A DNA stretch of 64,000 bases from an uncultured Bacteroidia bacterium (GTDB taxonomy: Bacteria > Bacteroidota > Bacteroidia > Bacteroidales > UBA932): positions 1-64,000 of the forward strand of contig CACXMA010000007.1 of NCBI GenBank assembly GCA_902768665.1. Reading direction: 5' to 3'. Below are positions 52,450 through 61,419 of this stretch, one piece after another (the stretch's first letter is position 1; every line of letters starts with the position of its first letter). The translations under genes were made by a program, and so were the position numbers. The notes under the pieces were generated by a model. It had not been told where the DNA came from, ran no database searches, and saw only the letters and a list, made by a program, of their open reading frames with translations.

Positions 52450-53208
52450 ATGAAATTCGTATCGTGGAACGTCAACGGCCTTCGCGCCGTGGCCGGCAAG
52501 GGATTTGCCGACATCTTTACCTCCCTGGACGCCGACTTTGTGTGCCTCCAGGAAACCAAACTGCAGGAAGGTCAGATAGATATGGAATTCCTCGGCTATC
52601 AGTCCTACTGGAATTACGCCGAGAAGAAAGGCTACTCCGGCACGGCCGTCTATACGCGCCATACGCCCCTGTCGGTCCGTTACGGCTTCGGCATTCCCGA
52701 GCACGACACCGAGGGGCGCGTCATCACACTCGAATACGGGTCCTTCTTCCTTGTCTGCGCCTATGTCCCGAACAGCCAGGACGGCCTGCGGCGGCTGGAT
52801 TACCGCATGCAGTGGGAGGATGCCCTCCGGGCCCATCTCACCGCCCTCGACAAGAGCAAGCCTGTCATCTACTGCGGCGACCTCAACGTCGCCCATGAGG
52901 AGATCGACCTGAAAAACCCCGCCACAAACCACCTGAACGCCGGTTTTTCCGACGAGGAGAGGGCCAAGTTCACGGAGCTGCTCGCCGCCGGCTTCACAGA
53001 CAGCTGGCGCTATCAGCACCCGGAGGAGGTGAAGTATTCGTGGTGGAGCTATCGGATGAACGCCCGCGAGCGGAATGCCGGCTGGCGCATCGACTACTTT
53101 GTCGTTTCCAACCGCCTCGCCGAAAAAATAGTCGCTACGGATATCCGCAACGACATTTTCGGCTCCGATCACTGTCCCGTGGAGCTGGACGTTACCGTAT
53201 TGATCTGA
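52450..53208 (+). CDS. xth: exodeoxyribonuclease III / AP endonuclease
   Basis: This encodes 252 residues. Exonuclease-endonuclease-phosphatase motifs appear in order: MKFVSWNVNGLRAV, the metal Glu in CLQETKLQ, the catalytic region in YCGDLNVAHEEIDL, WSYRMNARERNAGWRIDYF, and the terminal GSDHCPVELDV with the catalytic Asp-His. It cleaves abasic sites and degrades 3' ends during base-excision repair. Its last 40 bp overlap the 3' end of the convergent lipoprotein gene. The exact subtype (ExoA versus XthA) is not resolved, but ExoA-like is favoured. Confidence 0.95.
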   Translation: MKFVSWNVNGLRAVAGKGFADIFTSLDADFVCLQETKLQEGQIDMEFLGYQSYWNYAEKKGYSGTAVYTRHTPLSVRYGFGIPEHDTEGRVITLEYGSFFLVCAYVPNSQDGLRRLDYRMQWEDALRAHLTALDKSKPVIYCGDLNVAHEEIDLKNPATNHLNAGFSDEERAKFTELLAAGFTDSWRYQHPEEVKYSWWSYRMNARERNAGWRIDYFVVSNRLAEKIVATDIRNDIFGSDHCPVELDVTVLI

Positions 53209-53942
53209 TCTTTGTCGGCGTCGATGACGTAGGCTAGGAAGTGATACTTGCCCGAGGCAGGTATCGCAGCTTTGGCGTCAAAGGATCTCTGGATACTCTG
53301 CCCGGCTTCCAGCAGGCCGAGGTTGTCGCCGTCAACGGATTCGGACAGGACGGCCCGGAGCACATTGTCATGGACATAGTCGGCAGTCCCGCCGGTCTGC
53401 GGGGCGACGATGCCGTCTTCCAGCAGCAGCACGGCGAGCCGGTAAGTGCCGGCTTCCTTGGCCGTTACGGCGACTTCCAGCGCCCCGCCTTCCCCTTGCG
53501 TCAGCGCAATGCCGCATGCGGCCTTCCGCCCCTTTGCCGTGGCGTCCAGCCGGGCGAGGAGCAGGTCCTTGGCGGTGGCGGTCATCAGCGAGGAGGCGTC
53601 GAGGTTGACGATCAGGCTGGGGTAGCTCTGGATCTTGAAGCGGCTGACCAGGGCTTCGCCTTCGTCAATGGACAGCGCGTCGTGGAAGTGGATGCTGACG
53701 GGAAAGACCGTCCCGGGGCGTTCCTGGGCCGCTTCTTCGATGGCCGTGTGCATCCGCGGACAGTTGACGCACCAGGTGGCGGTGAAATCCAGCACGAGTC
53801 CCGGTGCTCCCTCCTCCGTCGTGGCGGGGCCGTTGCCGTTATCGTCGATATCCTCTTCGTCGTCCTTCTGCCCGACGCAGGCGTTGAGGCAGAGCAGGGC
53901 GGCGGCAAGGGTCAGCCAGTGTGGGAATCGTTTCGTCATCAT
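53169..53942 (-). CDS. Omp28-type thioredoxin-fold lipoprotein
   Basis: This encodes 257 residues from ATG 53942, 1 bp after the stop codon of the upstream gene. The lipoprotein signal ends LCLNAC near residue 21. A thioredoxin-like half follows, with the redox motif TWCVNCPRMH near residue 58 and the cis-Pro segment IQSYPSLIV. A beta-sandwich Omp28-type C-terminal half has YVHDNVLRAVLSES. It is the last gene of a four-gene operon of thiol-redox and barrel proteins. It probably acts in the periplasm or at the outer membrane on protein disulfides. Its partner is unknown. Confidence 0.8.
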   Translation of the reverse strand: MMTKRFPHWLTLAAALLCLNACVGQKDDEEDIDDNGNGPATTEEGAPGLVLDFTATWCVNCPRMHTAIEEAAQERPGTVFPVSIHFHDALSIDEGEALVSRFKIQSYPSLIVNLDASSLMTATAKDLLLARLDATAKGRKAACGIALTQGEGGALEVAVTAKEAGTYRLAVLLLEDGIVAPQTGGTADYVHDNVLRAVLSESVDGDNLGLLEAGQSIQRSFDAKAAIPASGKYHFLAYVIDADKDQINTVTSSSTGQ

Positions 53943-53943
53943 G

Positions 53944-55548
53944 TCAGAAAGAATATTGTGCACGGATGAACATGCCCTTGTATTCCGGCTGCCAGCGGCA
54001 CACGCCGCCCGAGCAGACCATGCCCTCGCGGCTGCGGCCGTAGCCGAGGATGCATTTGAAGGCGTTCCGGGACCAGGAAGCGGAGAGGTTCCAGTAGTGG
54101 TCTTTCGTGCTGCCGTGGTTGTACATATCGCTCAGCGAGAAGCTCCAGTGCGGGGCGATGCCGAGTTCGACAAGGCCGGCGACCCAGTCCCGCTCCCTTT
54201 CCTCGGAGTAGAGATACTGGAGCTCGGCGCGAAGGGAAGTCGCGTCGGAAATCTTGTACTGCCCCTCGAACACGAAGACATTCTGCGCCTCGGTGGCTTT
54301 CCGGTTGCCGTGGGTGGGGGAATTCTCCTGGATGGACACGAAGAGAACAGTCTTCAATCGGCGGTTCCACCGCCGCTCCAGGTCGATGTTGAGGTCGCGG
54401 TAGGCGAGCCGGGAATGGTCCTGCCGCGGCAGCACTTTCCCGAGCGCCTCGATCCAGGAGCCGCCGACATGGAGGGTCATGCCATATTTGCCGCCGAGGG
54501 CGGAACCGCGGCGGAAGCGGTAGTAGAGGTCGCCCCGGAAGCCGGATTCGCCTTCCGCAAAGGTCTCGTAGGGGTTGAGGCCCGCCAGCATGTAGGTCTG
54601 CTCCTGGCACAGGGCCGGCAGGTAGTTGAGCGTATTGGAAGGGACGAGGGTCCCGAGGGTGCGGCTGGCCCGGAAGGCCATGTTGTCGAGATAGCGCCAA
54701 CTGGCTGTCGCCGAGAAACCGCCGCCCTGCCAGGAGGCTTCCGCCGTGAGGGCACGGCCCCGCTGCAGCTCGTAGGTATCGCTGGCGCGGTCGTGACGCA
54801 CGGGCGTGAAGTCCCGGCCTTTGCCGACATATTCGAAACTGAAGTGGAAGCTGCCCGGATCGGCCGAGAGCCGGAAAGAATGCAGGAGGACGGAAGAGGG
54901 AACTTCCTCCCCAAGCAGCAGCGTCATATCCGCTTCCGGGGACCATTCGTAGCGATGGACCAGCCCGGTCTCAAAGAGCAGGCCGAGCGGGTCGTCCCAG
55001 TCGAAAAGGCGGCTGGGAAGCAGGCTCAGATTGCCGCCGCTGACGAGGCTGGAGGCATATCCGGAGCGGTTCGCGGCGCTTCTCGGGGCGCCGGAAAGGA
55101 GGGTGACGGACAGGCCCCTTGCCGGTAGGGAAGCCCGCAGGCGCACGCCGCCGAGCGAGTTGCCAAGGCCGAGGTTCCGGTCCTCCCAGCTGCGAAGGAG
55201 AATGCCGCTGCCAAACTGCTCATAGAAATCGCCGGCGGTGACCGACCAGGCATCCTCTTCCCAGGAAAGGTATTTGACCGGCAGTCCCCATCCCTTCAGC
55301 GCCGGGTCGTAGCCCGGGAGGGGAGAGGGATACCATTCGCCCTGGAGTCCGGCGGCGAAACGGCCCTTGCGGTAGTCGAGTTTGAGATAATTGTTGGAGT
55401 GGAAACCCTTGTAGGGGGAATCCTCCTCGTCGTCATAGAGGCTGCTGCTCTCCAGACTGCCGGACAGATGTCCGTCCGACTGCGCAGTCGCGGCCGGAGA
55501 CAGCAACAGGAGCGCTGCCGCGAGACAGAAGAGGTGGCGCAGCTTCAT
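53944..55548 (-). CDS. DUF6029-type outer membrane beta-barrel protein
   Basis: This encodes 534 residues. The signal peptide ends A-A-T-A-Q near residue 23. The rest is rich in alternating aromatic strands with short turns, as in large outer-membrane barrels, ending MFIRAQYSF with a terminal Phe. The segment DFYEQFGSGILLRSWEDRNLGLGNSLGG is characteristic of the DUF6029 family, which is regularly found beside Omp28-related genes in Bacteroidota. The start overlaps the upstream TlpA-like stop by 4 bp. The function of the family is unknown; a porin or secretion role for the Omp28 partners is possible. Confidence 0.82.
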   Translation of the reverse strand: MKLRHLFCLAAALLLLSPAATAQSDGHLSGSLESSSLYDDEEDSPYKGFHSNNYLKLDYRKGRFAAGLQGEWYPSPLPGYDPALKGWGLPVKYLSWEEDAWSVTAGDFYEQFGSGILLRSWEDRNLGLGNSLGGVRLRASLPARGLSVTLLSGAPRSAANRSGYASSLVSGGNLSLLPSRLFDWDDPLGLLFETGLVHRYEWSPEADMTLLLGEEVPSSVLLHSFRLSADPGSFHFSFEYVGKGRDFTPVRHDRASDTYELQRGRALTAEASWQGGGFSATASWRYLDNMAFRASRTLGTLVPSNTLNYLPALCQEQTYMLAGLNPYETFAEGESGFRGDLYYRFRRGSALGGKYGMTLHVGGSWIEALGKVLPRQDHSRLAYRDLNIDLERRWNRRLKTVLFVSIQENSPTHGNRKATEAQNVFVFEGQYKISDATSLRAELQYLYSEERERDWVAGLVELGIAPHWSFSLSDMYNHGSTKDHYWNLSASWSRNAFKCILGYGRSREGMVCSGGVCRWQPEYKGMFIRAQYSF

Positions 55549-56033
55549 CGGGCTTTCAGCAGCTCGGCTACCAGCGTGTTCTCGTCCCCGGGGATGTATC
55601 CGACATGGGACCAGACCTGGTTGCCGTCCTTGTCAAAGACCAGCACGTGGGGAATGTCGCCGACATGGAGCGCCCGTTTGAACTCCCCGTTGGCGTCATA
55701 GAGGATCACGGCGGGCCACTCGCTGCCGGCGGCCAGGGCCTTGGCGCGGGCGATGCTGCGGCTGTCGTCCTCGCAGACGGCGTAGATCCGAAGCGGCGTG
55801 TCCCAGTCGGGCGCCTGCTCGGCAAGGGCGTCGAGCTCCTTGCGGCAGAACTTGCACCAGGATGCCCAGAACGTGACGGCAAAAGGGGTCTTGTGGTCCA
55901 CCAGGGTGGCGGAGGAGACTGTTTTTCCGCGGGCGTCTTCCAGGTCCCGGACGGGTAGGCGCTGGGCACGGGCCGTCAGGGAGAACAGCAGGGTGAGGGC
56001 GGCGACCGCCGTCAGGATACGAAGTTTCATCAT
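55545..56033 (-). CDS. TlpA-like thiol-disulfide oxidoreductase
   Basis: This encodes 162 residues from ATG 56033 (a second ATG is adjacent). The signal peptide ends L-T-A-R-A-Q near residue 24. The thioredoxin fold has active site FWASWCKFCRKEL near residues 52-60, the cis-Pro loop in VGDIPHVLVFDKDG, and strand ARAKALAAGSEWPAVILY. It is a periplasmic reductase of the TlpA/ResA kind that would keep target cysteines reduced. It lies between two Omp28-type thioredoxin-fold genes, with 1 bp upstream spacing and a 4-bp downstream overlap, so the group is co-translated. Confidence 0.88.
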   Translation of the reverse strand: MMKLRILTAVAALTLLFSLTARAQRLPVRDLEDARGKTVSSATLVDHKTPFAVTFWASWCKFCRKELDALAEQAPDWDTPLRIYAVCEDDSRSIARAKALAAGSEWPAVILYDANGEFKRALHVGDIPHVLVFDKDGNQVWSHVGYIPGDENTLVAELLKAR

Positions 56034-56034
56034 C

Positions 56035-57405
56035 TTACTGGACAGGAACGATTTCGGCGTTCTGGATATAGTTGTTCGGATATTTGGACTTGGCTTTGTA
56101 TTTGGCGAGATTGCCGTAATCGCGGTAGATGTAGACAAGGACCGAGAGATTGTCGGTGTTCCAGCTACCGTCCAGCTCCGTCGACCAGTCGAGGGTCTTC
56201 GTACCGCCGGCTTCCACCTCGACGTCATCGCCGAGGATACTGCCAGTGAGCAGCTTTCGGGCGACGTTGTCATGTGAGAAATCCGAAAGGGTCTGGGTGC
56301 CGCCGGTCGTCGGGAAGAAGGTCTGGGCCTGGATGATGCCGCTTTCCAGGACGAGGGCTACGACCTTGTAGGTCTCGGCGGTCGTGCTGCGGATTTCGGT
56401 GCTGACGCTGAGCTGGCTGCCGGAAAGGGTAGCGGTGGTGGTACTGGCGGCCGTGCAGAGGAACTTGCCGCTGAAATCGTTCATCACCGAGATGACCTTG
56501 TTTGCCGTATAGTCGGTATCGGTGTAGTTGTCGACAGGCTTCCAGCCGGCGATGACCCCGGTCGGGTATCCTTCGATGCTATAGGATTTGCAGAGCGTAT
56601 CGGACGGCTTGAAATAGAGCGGATATCCTGCGGACGCGTGGAAGGTGACATATACGAAGCGCTCCTGCTGCGCCGCGACCTTGTGGAAAGTTTCGTCCAT
56701 GTAGGGGCAGTAGCCGCACCAGGTGGCGGTAAAGCGCATGGCGAGGATATTCGCGCCTGCAATCTGGCCGCTCTGGCTGATCATCACGGGGATGCAGCTG
56801 CCGTCCTGCGTGCAGACGGAAACGACGCCGCTGCGGCCCTGCTCATTCGGGTTGGCTTCTGCGCGGCATTTGACCTTTTCGCCGCTGAAGGGGTTGCCGC
56901 TGCGGGACACTTCCGTAATCCAGGGGTCTACGATAGTTATTTCGTACGCGCGCTCGTGCGAGACGACGGTGAATTCGAAATCGCCGCCTTCGGGGCCGAG
57001 AGCGATACCGGTCGGTTCGATGGAGAAGATATCCGGATTGAAACGCTGGGCGACAGTGACGGTCAGGGTCAGTCCGTCAGCGGAAACCAGCAGTTTCGCG
57101 CTGCGGCCTTCGGACTCATCCGGAATCTCGGTGACACTGACGGTAAGGGTGCCTTCCCCATTTCCCGAGGCGGGGGAGACGGTGCACCAGCTTTCATCGG
57201 TGCTGCTGGCGGTCCAGCTGCCGGAAGCCGTGACACTCACCTGCTGCGTGCCGCCGGTATGGTCAAACTCGAGGCTGGAAGTATTCAGGGAAAAAACGGA
57301 AGTCTGTTCTTCGGGCTTTTCTTCGGGCTCTTCCTTGTTCTGCTCGGAGCAGGATGCAAACGCTGCCAGGGCCAGAATGACTGTAAAATAGCGGAAAGAT
57401 TTCAT
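56035..57405 (-). CDS. BACON-domain Omp28-type thioredoxin-fold lipoprotein
   Basis: This encodes 456 residues. The lipoprotein signal ends AAFASC near residue 19. Two BACON-like Ig modules follow (about 35-120 with SGSWTASSTDESWCTVSPASG; 125-215 with FNPDIFSIEPTGIALGPEGG). Then comes a thioredoxin-like domain with TATWCGYCPYMDETFHKVA near 230 and a cis-Pro segment SIEGYPTGVI. The Omp28-type C-terminal sandwich has FSHDNVARKLLTGSILGDDV. It is the first gene of the 57405-53169 operon and a longer, BACON-extended paralog of the last gene. Its BACON modules suggest surface or substrate contact. Confidence 0.8.
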   Translation of the reverse strand: MKSFRYFTVILALAAFASCSEQNKEEPEEKPEEQTSVFSLNTSSLEFDHTGGTQQVSVTASGSWTASSTDESWCTVSPASGNGEGTLTVSVTEIPDESEGRSAKLLVSADGLTLTVTVAQRFNPDIFSIEPTGIALGPEGGDFEFTVVSHERAYEITIVDPWITEVSRSGNPFSGEKVKCRAEANPNEQGRSGVVSVCTQDGSCIPVMISQSGQIAGANILAMRFTATWCGYCPYMDETFHKVAAQQERFVYVTFHASAGYPLYFKPSDTLCKSYSIEGYPTGVIAGWKPVDNYTDTDYTANKVISVMNDFSGKFLCTAASTTTATLSGSQLSVSTEIRSTTAETYKVVALVLESGIIQAQTFFPTTGGTQTLSDFSHDNVARKLLTGSILGDDVEVEAGGTKTLDWSTELDGSWNTDNLSVLVYIYRDYGNLAKYKAKSKYPNNYIQNAEIVPVQ

Positions 57406-57471
57406 GGGGCGTTAAAGTATTGTCCGCTACAAATTTATAAAAATATTTAAAAAAATTTAAAACTTTATTAT

Positions 57472-57479
57472 TATCTTGC
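57472..57479 (+). promoter_or_regulatory. -7-like box of the large lipoprotein gene
   Basis: TATCTTGC is a one-mismatch version of TAnnTTTG, in a very AT-rich gap, 24 bp before ATG 57504. The opposite strand must carry the promoter of the divergent Omp28 operon, but no clear box was found. Confidence 0.4.
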
Positions 57480-57503
57480 GCTCAGAATCAAATCTCAATC
57501 AAC

Positions 57504-60164
57504 ATGTTTGGTAGTAAGAAAGTATGGGCAGCCGCTCTGGTTGCCGTTGCAGGACTCGTTTCCCTGTCCTGTAACAAGGATGAAAAAGATGATGAGAAGG
57601 GCGGCGGTGCCGTCATCAGCATCTTTGCCGAAAATGACACGTTCAATGAAGAGGGCGCCGCTACTGTCAATCTGGCGGTATCCGGCGAGGCGAGCGGGGA
57701 AATCGTCGCCACCATCGCCGTCGGTTCCAAGGCCGAGGAGGGTTTCACGGCCGTTTCCGCCGAGGCGCTTACCCTTGAGAACAGCATCAAGATCGCCAAG
57801 GGCACCAAGAGTGTTTCCCTGGACGTGAAGGTCGACTTCTCCAAGGTCTCCGAAGGACAGGAAGCCGTCATCACCATCGCCTCCGCAACGGGCGCCAAGG
57901 TGGACGAGACCGCCGGCACGGCCTACATTAAGGTCCCGGCCATCTACAAAGGCGAGACTCCCGTCGAGGGCAGTTCCGACTGGTCCATCATCGGCTCCCT
58001 CCTCGGCTCCAATTGGGACAAGGACTTTGTCGCCGATGAGGTGGAAGGCGTTTTCGTCGTGAAGAATGTCCAGCTGACCGCTGACAGCGAGTTCAAGTTC
58101 CGTTTCCAGAAGGATTGGGCCGTCAATCGCGGCGGCGCGTTCACCGAACTCGGCAAGGGCTTCGCCTGCGCGCAGGACGGTGACAATGTCAAGGTCGGCG
58201 CCGAAGGTATCTATGATATCTATTACAATCCCGGGGTCGAGCAGATCGGAGTTGTCGCTACGGGCGGTAGCGTCGAGTGGACTTCCAACGCTTCCCAGTC
58301 CGGTACGCTGAACTGGAATATCGAGTACAAGGGCACCCAGTGGGTCCCCGGCTACTACAGCTACGGCGAGCTGGAAGTAATCAGTATCACTGAGACCGGC
58401 GGTTCCTTCTATCACCTGATGCTCGTCGACCTGTCCGATGGAGAGGACTATCTCGAGGCGCTCACCAGCAACCACGAAGAGACCATCGCCGCCATCCAGA
58501 ACGAAATCGAGGACGCGATTGCCGACGAGATGGAGTACTATGGTGAAACCCGCGAAGAGGCCATCCCTGAGATCCTCTACAAGGAGGAGAACGACGGATC
58601 GGAACTCTACTTCTACGGCCAGTCTGCCGGCGAATACCAGTTCGTCATCCTCTCCGCCAATGACAACGCAGAACTTGACGGCGGTTTTGCCGTGGTCAAC
58701 TTCTCGAAGACGACGGATGCGCAGGAGACTTACGACTGGGGCTTCAACCCGACGAAGAACAACGACTGGACGGCCGCCTGGGATGGCTGGTACACCGGCT
58801 ATGAAGGCAAATACTACTGGGCTGTGGGTACCGCTACCGGCGTCACCTATATCTATGTGGACACCTATACGGACGAAGAAATCGATGAGTATCTGGACGG
58901 TGATATCGTGAATATGTTCAATTCACTCCAGACCAATATCGCAGATGCACTTGCAGATGGCACAACCGCCGAGGAACTGGCCGAACAGCTCGACGCCGTC
59001 GATGAAAGCGGTAACTTCGAGACCCTGCTCAATACCTATGGCGCTACCGGCGCGACCAATGCCTACATTCTCGGTATCGATGCGGAAGGCAAGGTCCTCA
59101 ACACCTACGGCGTGTCCGAAATCGTGATCCCCGAGGTTGAGGTGGTGCCGGTCGAATGGTCCGAGCGTACAGACTGGGCCCTCAATTACGACCCGACCGT
59201 GGATACGGAAGATGACGAGTATAACCAGGCCGTCGTCACTACAGCCTGCGACGCCGAATACTTTGTCACTGCGATCTATGACGCCGGTATCCGGGATGCG
59301 TATTCGCTCGACGAGATCGGCGACGATGCCCTCTATTATGTCAAACTGTATTCCCAGTACGGATATACGGTGGAGGATCTTTGCGGATACGGTCTCGTGC
59401 ATAAGAGTGTCCCGGCCGTTGAAGCGTGGAAGGATCTTTCCAACGGAATGGAAGCCTTTATCTTCGGCATCACTGCTGACGGAAAGCTGACCGGCGAGTG
59501 GCACAGCGAGCCCCTGACGGGTATCGAGGAAGTCCCCGGCGAGGAATTCGAGATGGTTCTCCAGAGCAACTGGAGCGTCACCACCGTCGGTTCCGCCTAC
59601 AAGGAAGGCGAAGATGATGTCATCGACATCGAGGTCAACTGCCCCGGCATCCTCTGGTACTCCATCGAGGAGAATACCCAGGCCGACCTGGATTATTACT
59701 ATGGCGGTTCCATCCAGGGCTTCGCCCAGGCCATCGAAGAAGATCTCGCCGACTATCTGGGTACCTACACGATGGATGAGCTCCTCTACAGCGGCGCCGA
59801 TCCGATGCCGAGCATCTATGTCTACAACTTCGACACTCCGACCACGATCTATATCGTCGAGTTTGACGAGAACGGCAAGGCTACCGGTCGCTACGGCGCT
59901 ACTGCCGTGACCATCCCGAGCGGCGACACCGGCGGCCTGGCCGTGGCCAAATCTTCCGTCCGTCATCCGGCGCTTCGCCACAGCGGTCTGCGCATCGGCA
60001 AGAACCTGCAGCAGTCCAAGCCTGAGGCCCGCCGTCCGGTTCTCGGAAAGAAGGTCCGCAAAGCGGTGAACCCGAGTGCACCCAAGCTCGTGAGCCGCAG
60101 CAGTGCCGCCGCCGTCAAGCCCGCTTCCAAAAAGATCGGCCGCAAGGCTGCGATCGTAAAGTAG
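57504..60164 (+). CDS. large multidomain lipoprotein with basic C-terminal tail
   Basis: This encodes 886 residues. The lipoprotein signal ends LVSLSC near residue 22. Residues about 30-150 look like a Calx-beta or Ig-like module (FNEEGAATVNLAVSGEASGE). Residues about 150-250 resemble a SusE/SusF-type module (DWSIIGSLLGSNWDKDF and FKFRFQKDWAVNRGG). Three later segments share the plan of an acidic strand-rich block with aspartate/glutamate-rich helices (near 290-410, 545-680, 690-810). The last 75 residues are rich in Lys, Arg, Ser, Ala and Pro (GKKVRKAV, KKIGRKAAIVK) and very basic, unlike the acidic body. Not recognised as a known family; monocistronic with its own terminator. Confidence 0.7.
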   Translation: MFGSKKVWAAALVAVAGLVSLSCNKDEKDDEKGGGAVISIFAENDTFNEEGAATVNLAVSGEASGEIVATIAVGSKAEEGFTAVSAEALTLENSIKIAKGTKSVSLDVKVDFSKVSEGQEAVITIASATGAKVDETAGTAYIKVPAIYKGETPVEGSSDWSIIGSLLGSNWDKDFVADEVEGVFVVKNVQLTADSEFKFRFQKDWAVNRGGAFTELGKGFACAQDGDNVKVGAEGIYDIYYNPGVEQIGVVATGGSVEWTSNASQSGTLNWNIEYKGTQWVPGYYSYGELEVISITETGGSFYHLMLVDLSDGEDYLEALTSNHEETIAAIQNEIEDAIADEMEYYGETREEAIPEILYKEENDGSELYFYGQSAGEYQFVILSANDNAELDGGFAVVNFSKTTDAQETYDWGFNPTKNNDWTAAWDGWYTGYEGKYYWAVGTATGVTYIYVDTYTDEEIDEYLDGDIVNMFNSLQTNIADALADGTTAEELAEQLDAVDESGNFETLLNTYGATGATNAYILGIDAEGKVLNTYGVSEIVIPEVEVVPVEWSERTDWALNYDPTVDTEDDEYNQAVVTTACDAEYFVTAIYDAGIRDAYSLDEIGDDALYYVKLYSQYGYTVEDLCGYGLVHKSVPAVEAWKDLSNGMEAFIFGITADGKLTGEWHSEPLTGIEEVPGEEFEMVLQSNWSVTTVGSAYKEGEDDVIDIEVNCPGILWYSIEENTQADLDYYYGGSIQGFAQAIEEDLADYLGTYTMDELLYSGADPMPSIYVYNFDTPTTIYIVEFDENGKATGRYGATAVTIPSGDTGGLAVAKSSVRHPALRHSGLRIGKNLQQSKPEARRPVLGKKVRKAVNPSAPKLVSRSSAAAVKPASKKIGRKAAIVK

Positions 60165-60186
60165 GCGGTCTGACCGATACAAAGAG

Positions 60187-60218
60187 AAAGGGCGTCCCAA
60201 TGGCGGGGCGCCCTTTTT
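60187..60218 (+). terminator. intrinsic terminator
   Basis: The stem AAAGGGCG...CGCCCTTT with extra CCC/GGG pairing and a T5 tail lies 23 bp after the large lipoprotein gene. The convergent epimerase gene ends at 60238. Confidence 0.85.
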
Positions 60219-60237
60219 GCTGTCGTTGCATCCGGAA

Positions 60238-61416
60238 TTATCCCAGGATCTCGGTGTAGAGCTCCGCGGTCTTGAGCATCATGCGGGGGATGTGGAAAGG
60301 TCCCTTGAAGAGATTGCCCTTGGCCGGCTGGGCGACAGTGCCGTCGCGGTGGAGGTAGCCGTACCACTCGCCGTAGCTGATGTCCGGGAATACGCGGTAG
60401 GCATAGTCGAAGGCCTTCCGGTGCATGTCGAGATACTTTTCCTTCCCCGTCGCCTGGTAGGCATAGAGGGCGGCGATGATGGTCTCGCACTGCGGCCACC
60501 AGAACTTCATGTCCTGCGAGTAGTCCTGCGGCGGGAAGTTCTTGCAGTCGCGGAAATTGATCATGCCGCCGCCGCACTCCTCGTCCCAGCCCCACTGCCA
60601 GGCCCAGTCGATGATCGTGGTGCCGATGCGGACGAGACGCTCGTCCCAGCCGCGCTGCTTGGCGATGTCGAGGATGAACCAGCCCGTCTCCATGCAGTGG
60701 CCGGGGTTGATGGTCCTTCCGGCGCAGGTGTCGATGAATTCGCCTTCCGGGCCGACCATTTCGAGGATGGTCTTGAACTCCGGCTTCATGAAATACCGCT
60801 CCAGCTCGTTGATGGAGCGGTCGATCTGCTCCTCCAGGACCGGGTCGTCGGAGACCTGGGCGATGACGTTCGCGACGTTGATGAGCATCATGGTGATGCT
60901 GTGGCCACGGGCCTCGAAGTTGTACTTCGCCGGCAGGAAACCGGGGGTGCCGATCATCTTGAGAATGCGTTTGAACAGCTCGACGGCCTTGTCGGCGTAG
61001 GACGGATCATCCGCGGCGAGGCTGTACTCGGCGAAGGCGATGGCGGCAAAGCACTCGGAGAAGACATAGCGGCGCTTCTGCACGGGCTTGCCGTCCTCGG
61101 TGACGGAGAAGAACATGTGGCCGTCGGTGTCGAAGCAGTGGGCCTCGATGAAGTCGATGCAGGACTTCGAGGCGGCGAGGTATTCGTCGTTCCCATGCAC
61201 GAGGGCGGCAAGGGCGGCGACATAGCCGAAGCGGCCCTGGAACCAGACGGACTTGGTCGTGTCCATCAGGGCGCCGTCTCGGTCGAGGCAGGTGTAGACG
61301 CCGCCGTTGACGGGGTCGAGGCCGTTCTCAAGCCAGAAGGGAAGGATGTCGGTGATGAGGTCGGACTGCACGTGGACACGGCATTCAGACAGGTATTGCA
61401 TCTGCTCTTTTGTCAT
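60238..61416 (-). CDS. N-acylglucosamine 2-epimerase (AGE family)
   Basis: This encodes 392 residues, normal for AGE. The (alpha/alpha)6-barrel family shows VWFQGRFGYVAALA, the conserved His region GHSITMMLINVAN, NPGHCMETGWFILD near residue 235, and WWPQCETIIAALYAY. It interconverts GlcNAc and ManNAc (or related sugars) in the cytoplasm. It lies 3 bp after the NanA-type lyase gene, the arrangement of Bacteroides nan operons where an AGE-type enzyme replaces NanE. A cellobiose epimerase is the main alternative, but context favours ManNAc. Confidence 0.88.
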   Translation of the reverse strand: MTKEQMQYLSECRVHVQSDLITDILPFWLENGLDPVNGGVYTCLDRDGALMDTTKSVWFQGRFGYVAALAALVHGNDEYLAASKSCIDFIEAHCFDTDGHMFFSVTEDGKPVQKRRYVFSECFAAIAFAEYSLAADDPSYADKAVELFKRILKMIGTPGFLPAKYNFEARGHSITMMLINVANVIAQVSDDPVLEEQIDRSINELERYFMKPEFKTILEMVGPEGEFIDTCAGRTINPGHCMETGWFILDIAKQRGWDERLVRIGTTIIDWAWQWGWDEECGGGMINFRDCKNFPPQDYSQDMKFWWPQCETIIAALYAYQATGKEKYLDMHRKAFDYAYRVFPDISYGEWYGYLHRDGTVAQPAKGNLFKGPFHIPRMMLKTAELYTEILG

Positions 61417-61419
61417 GGA

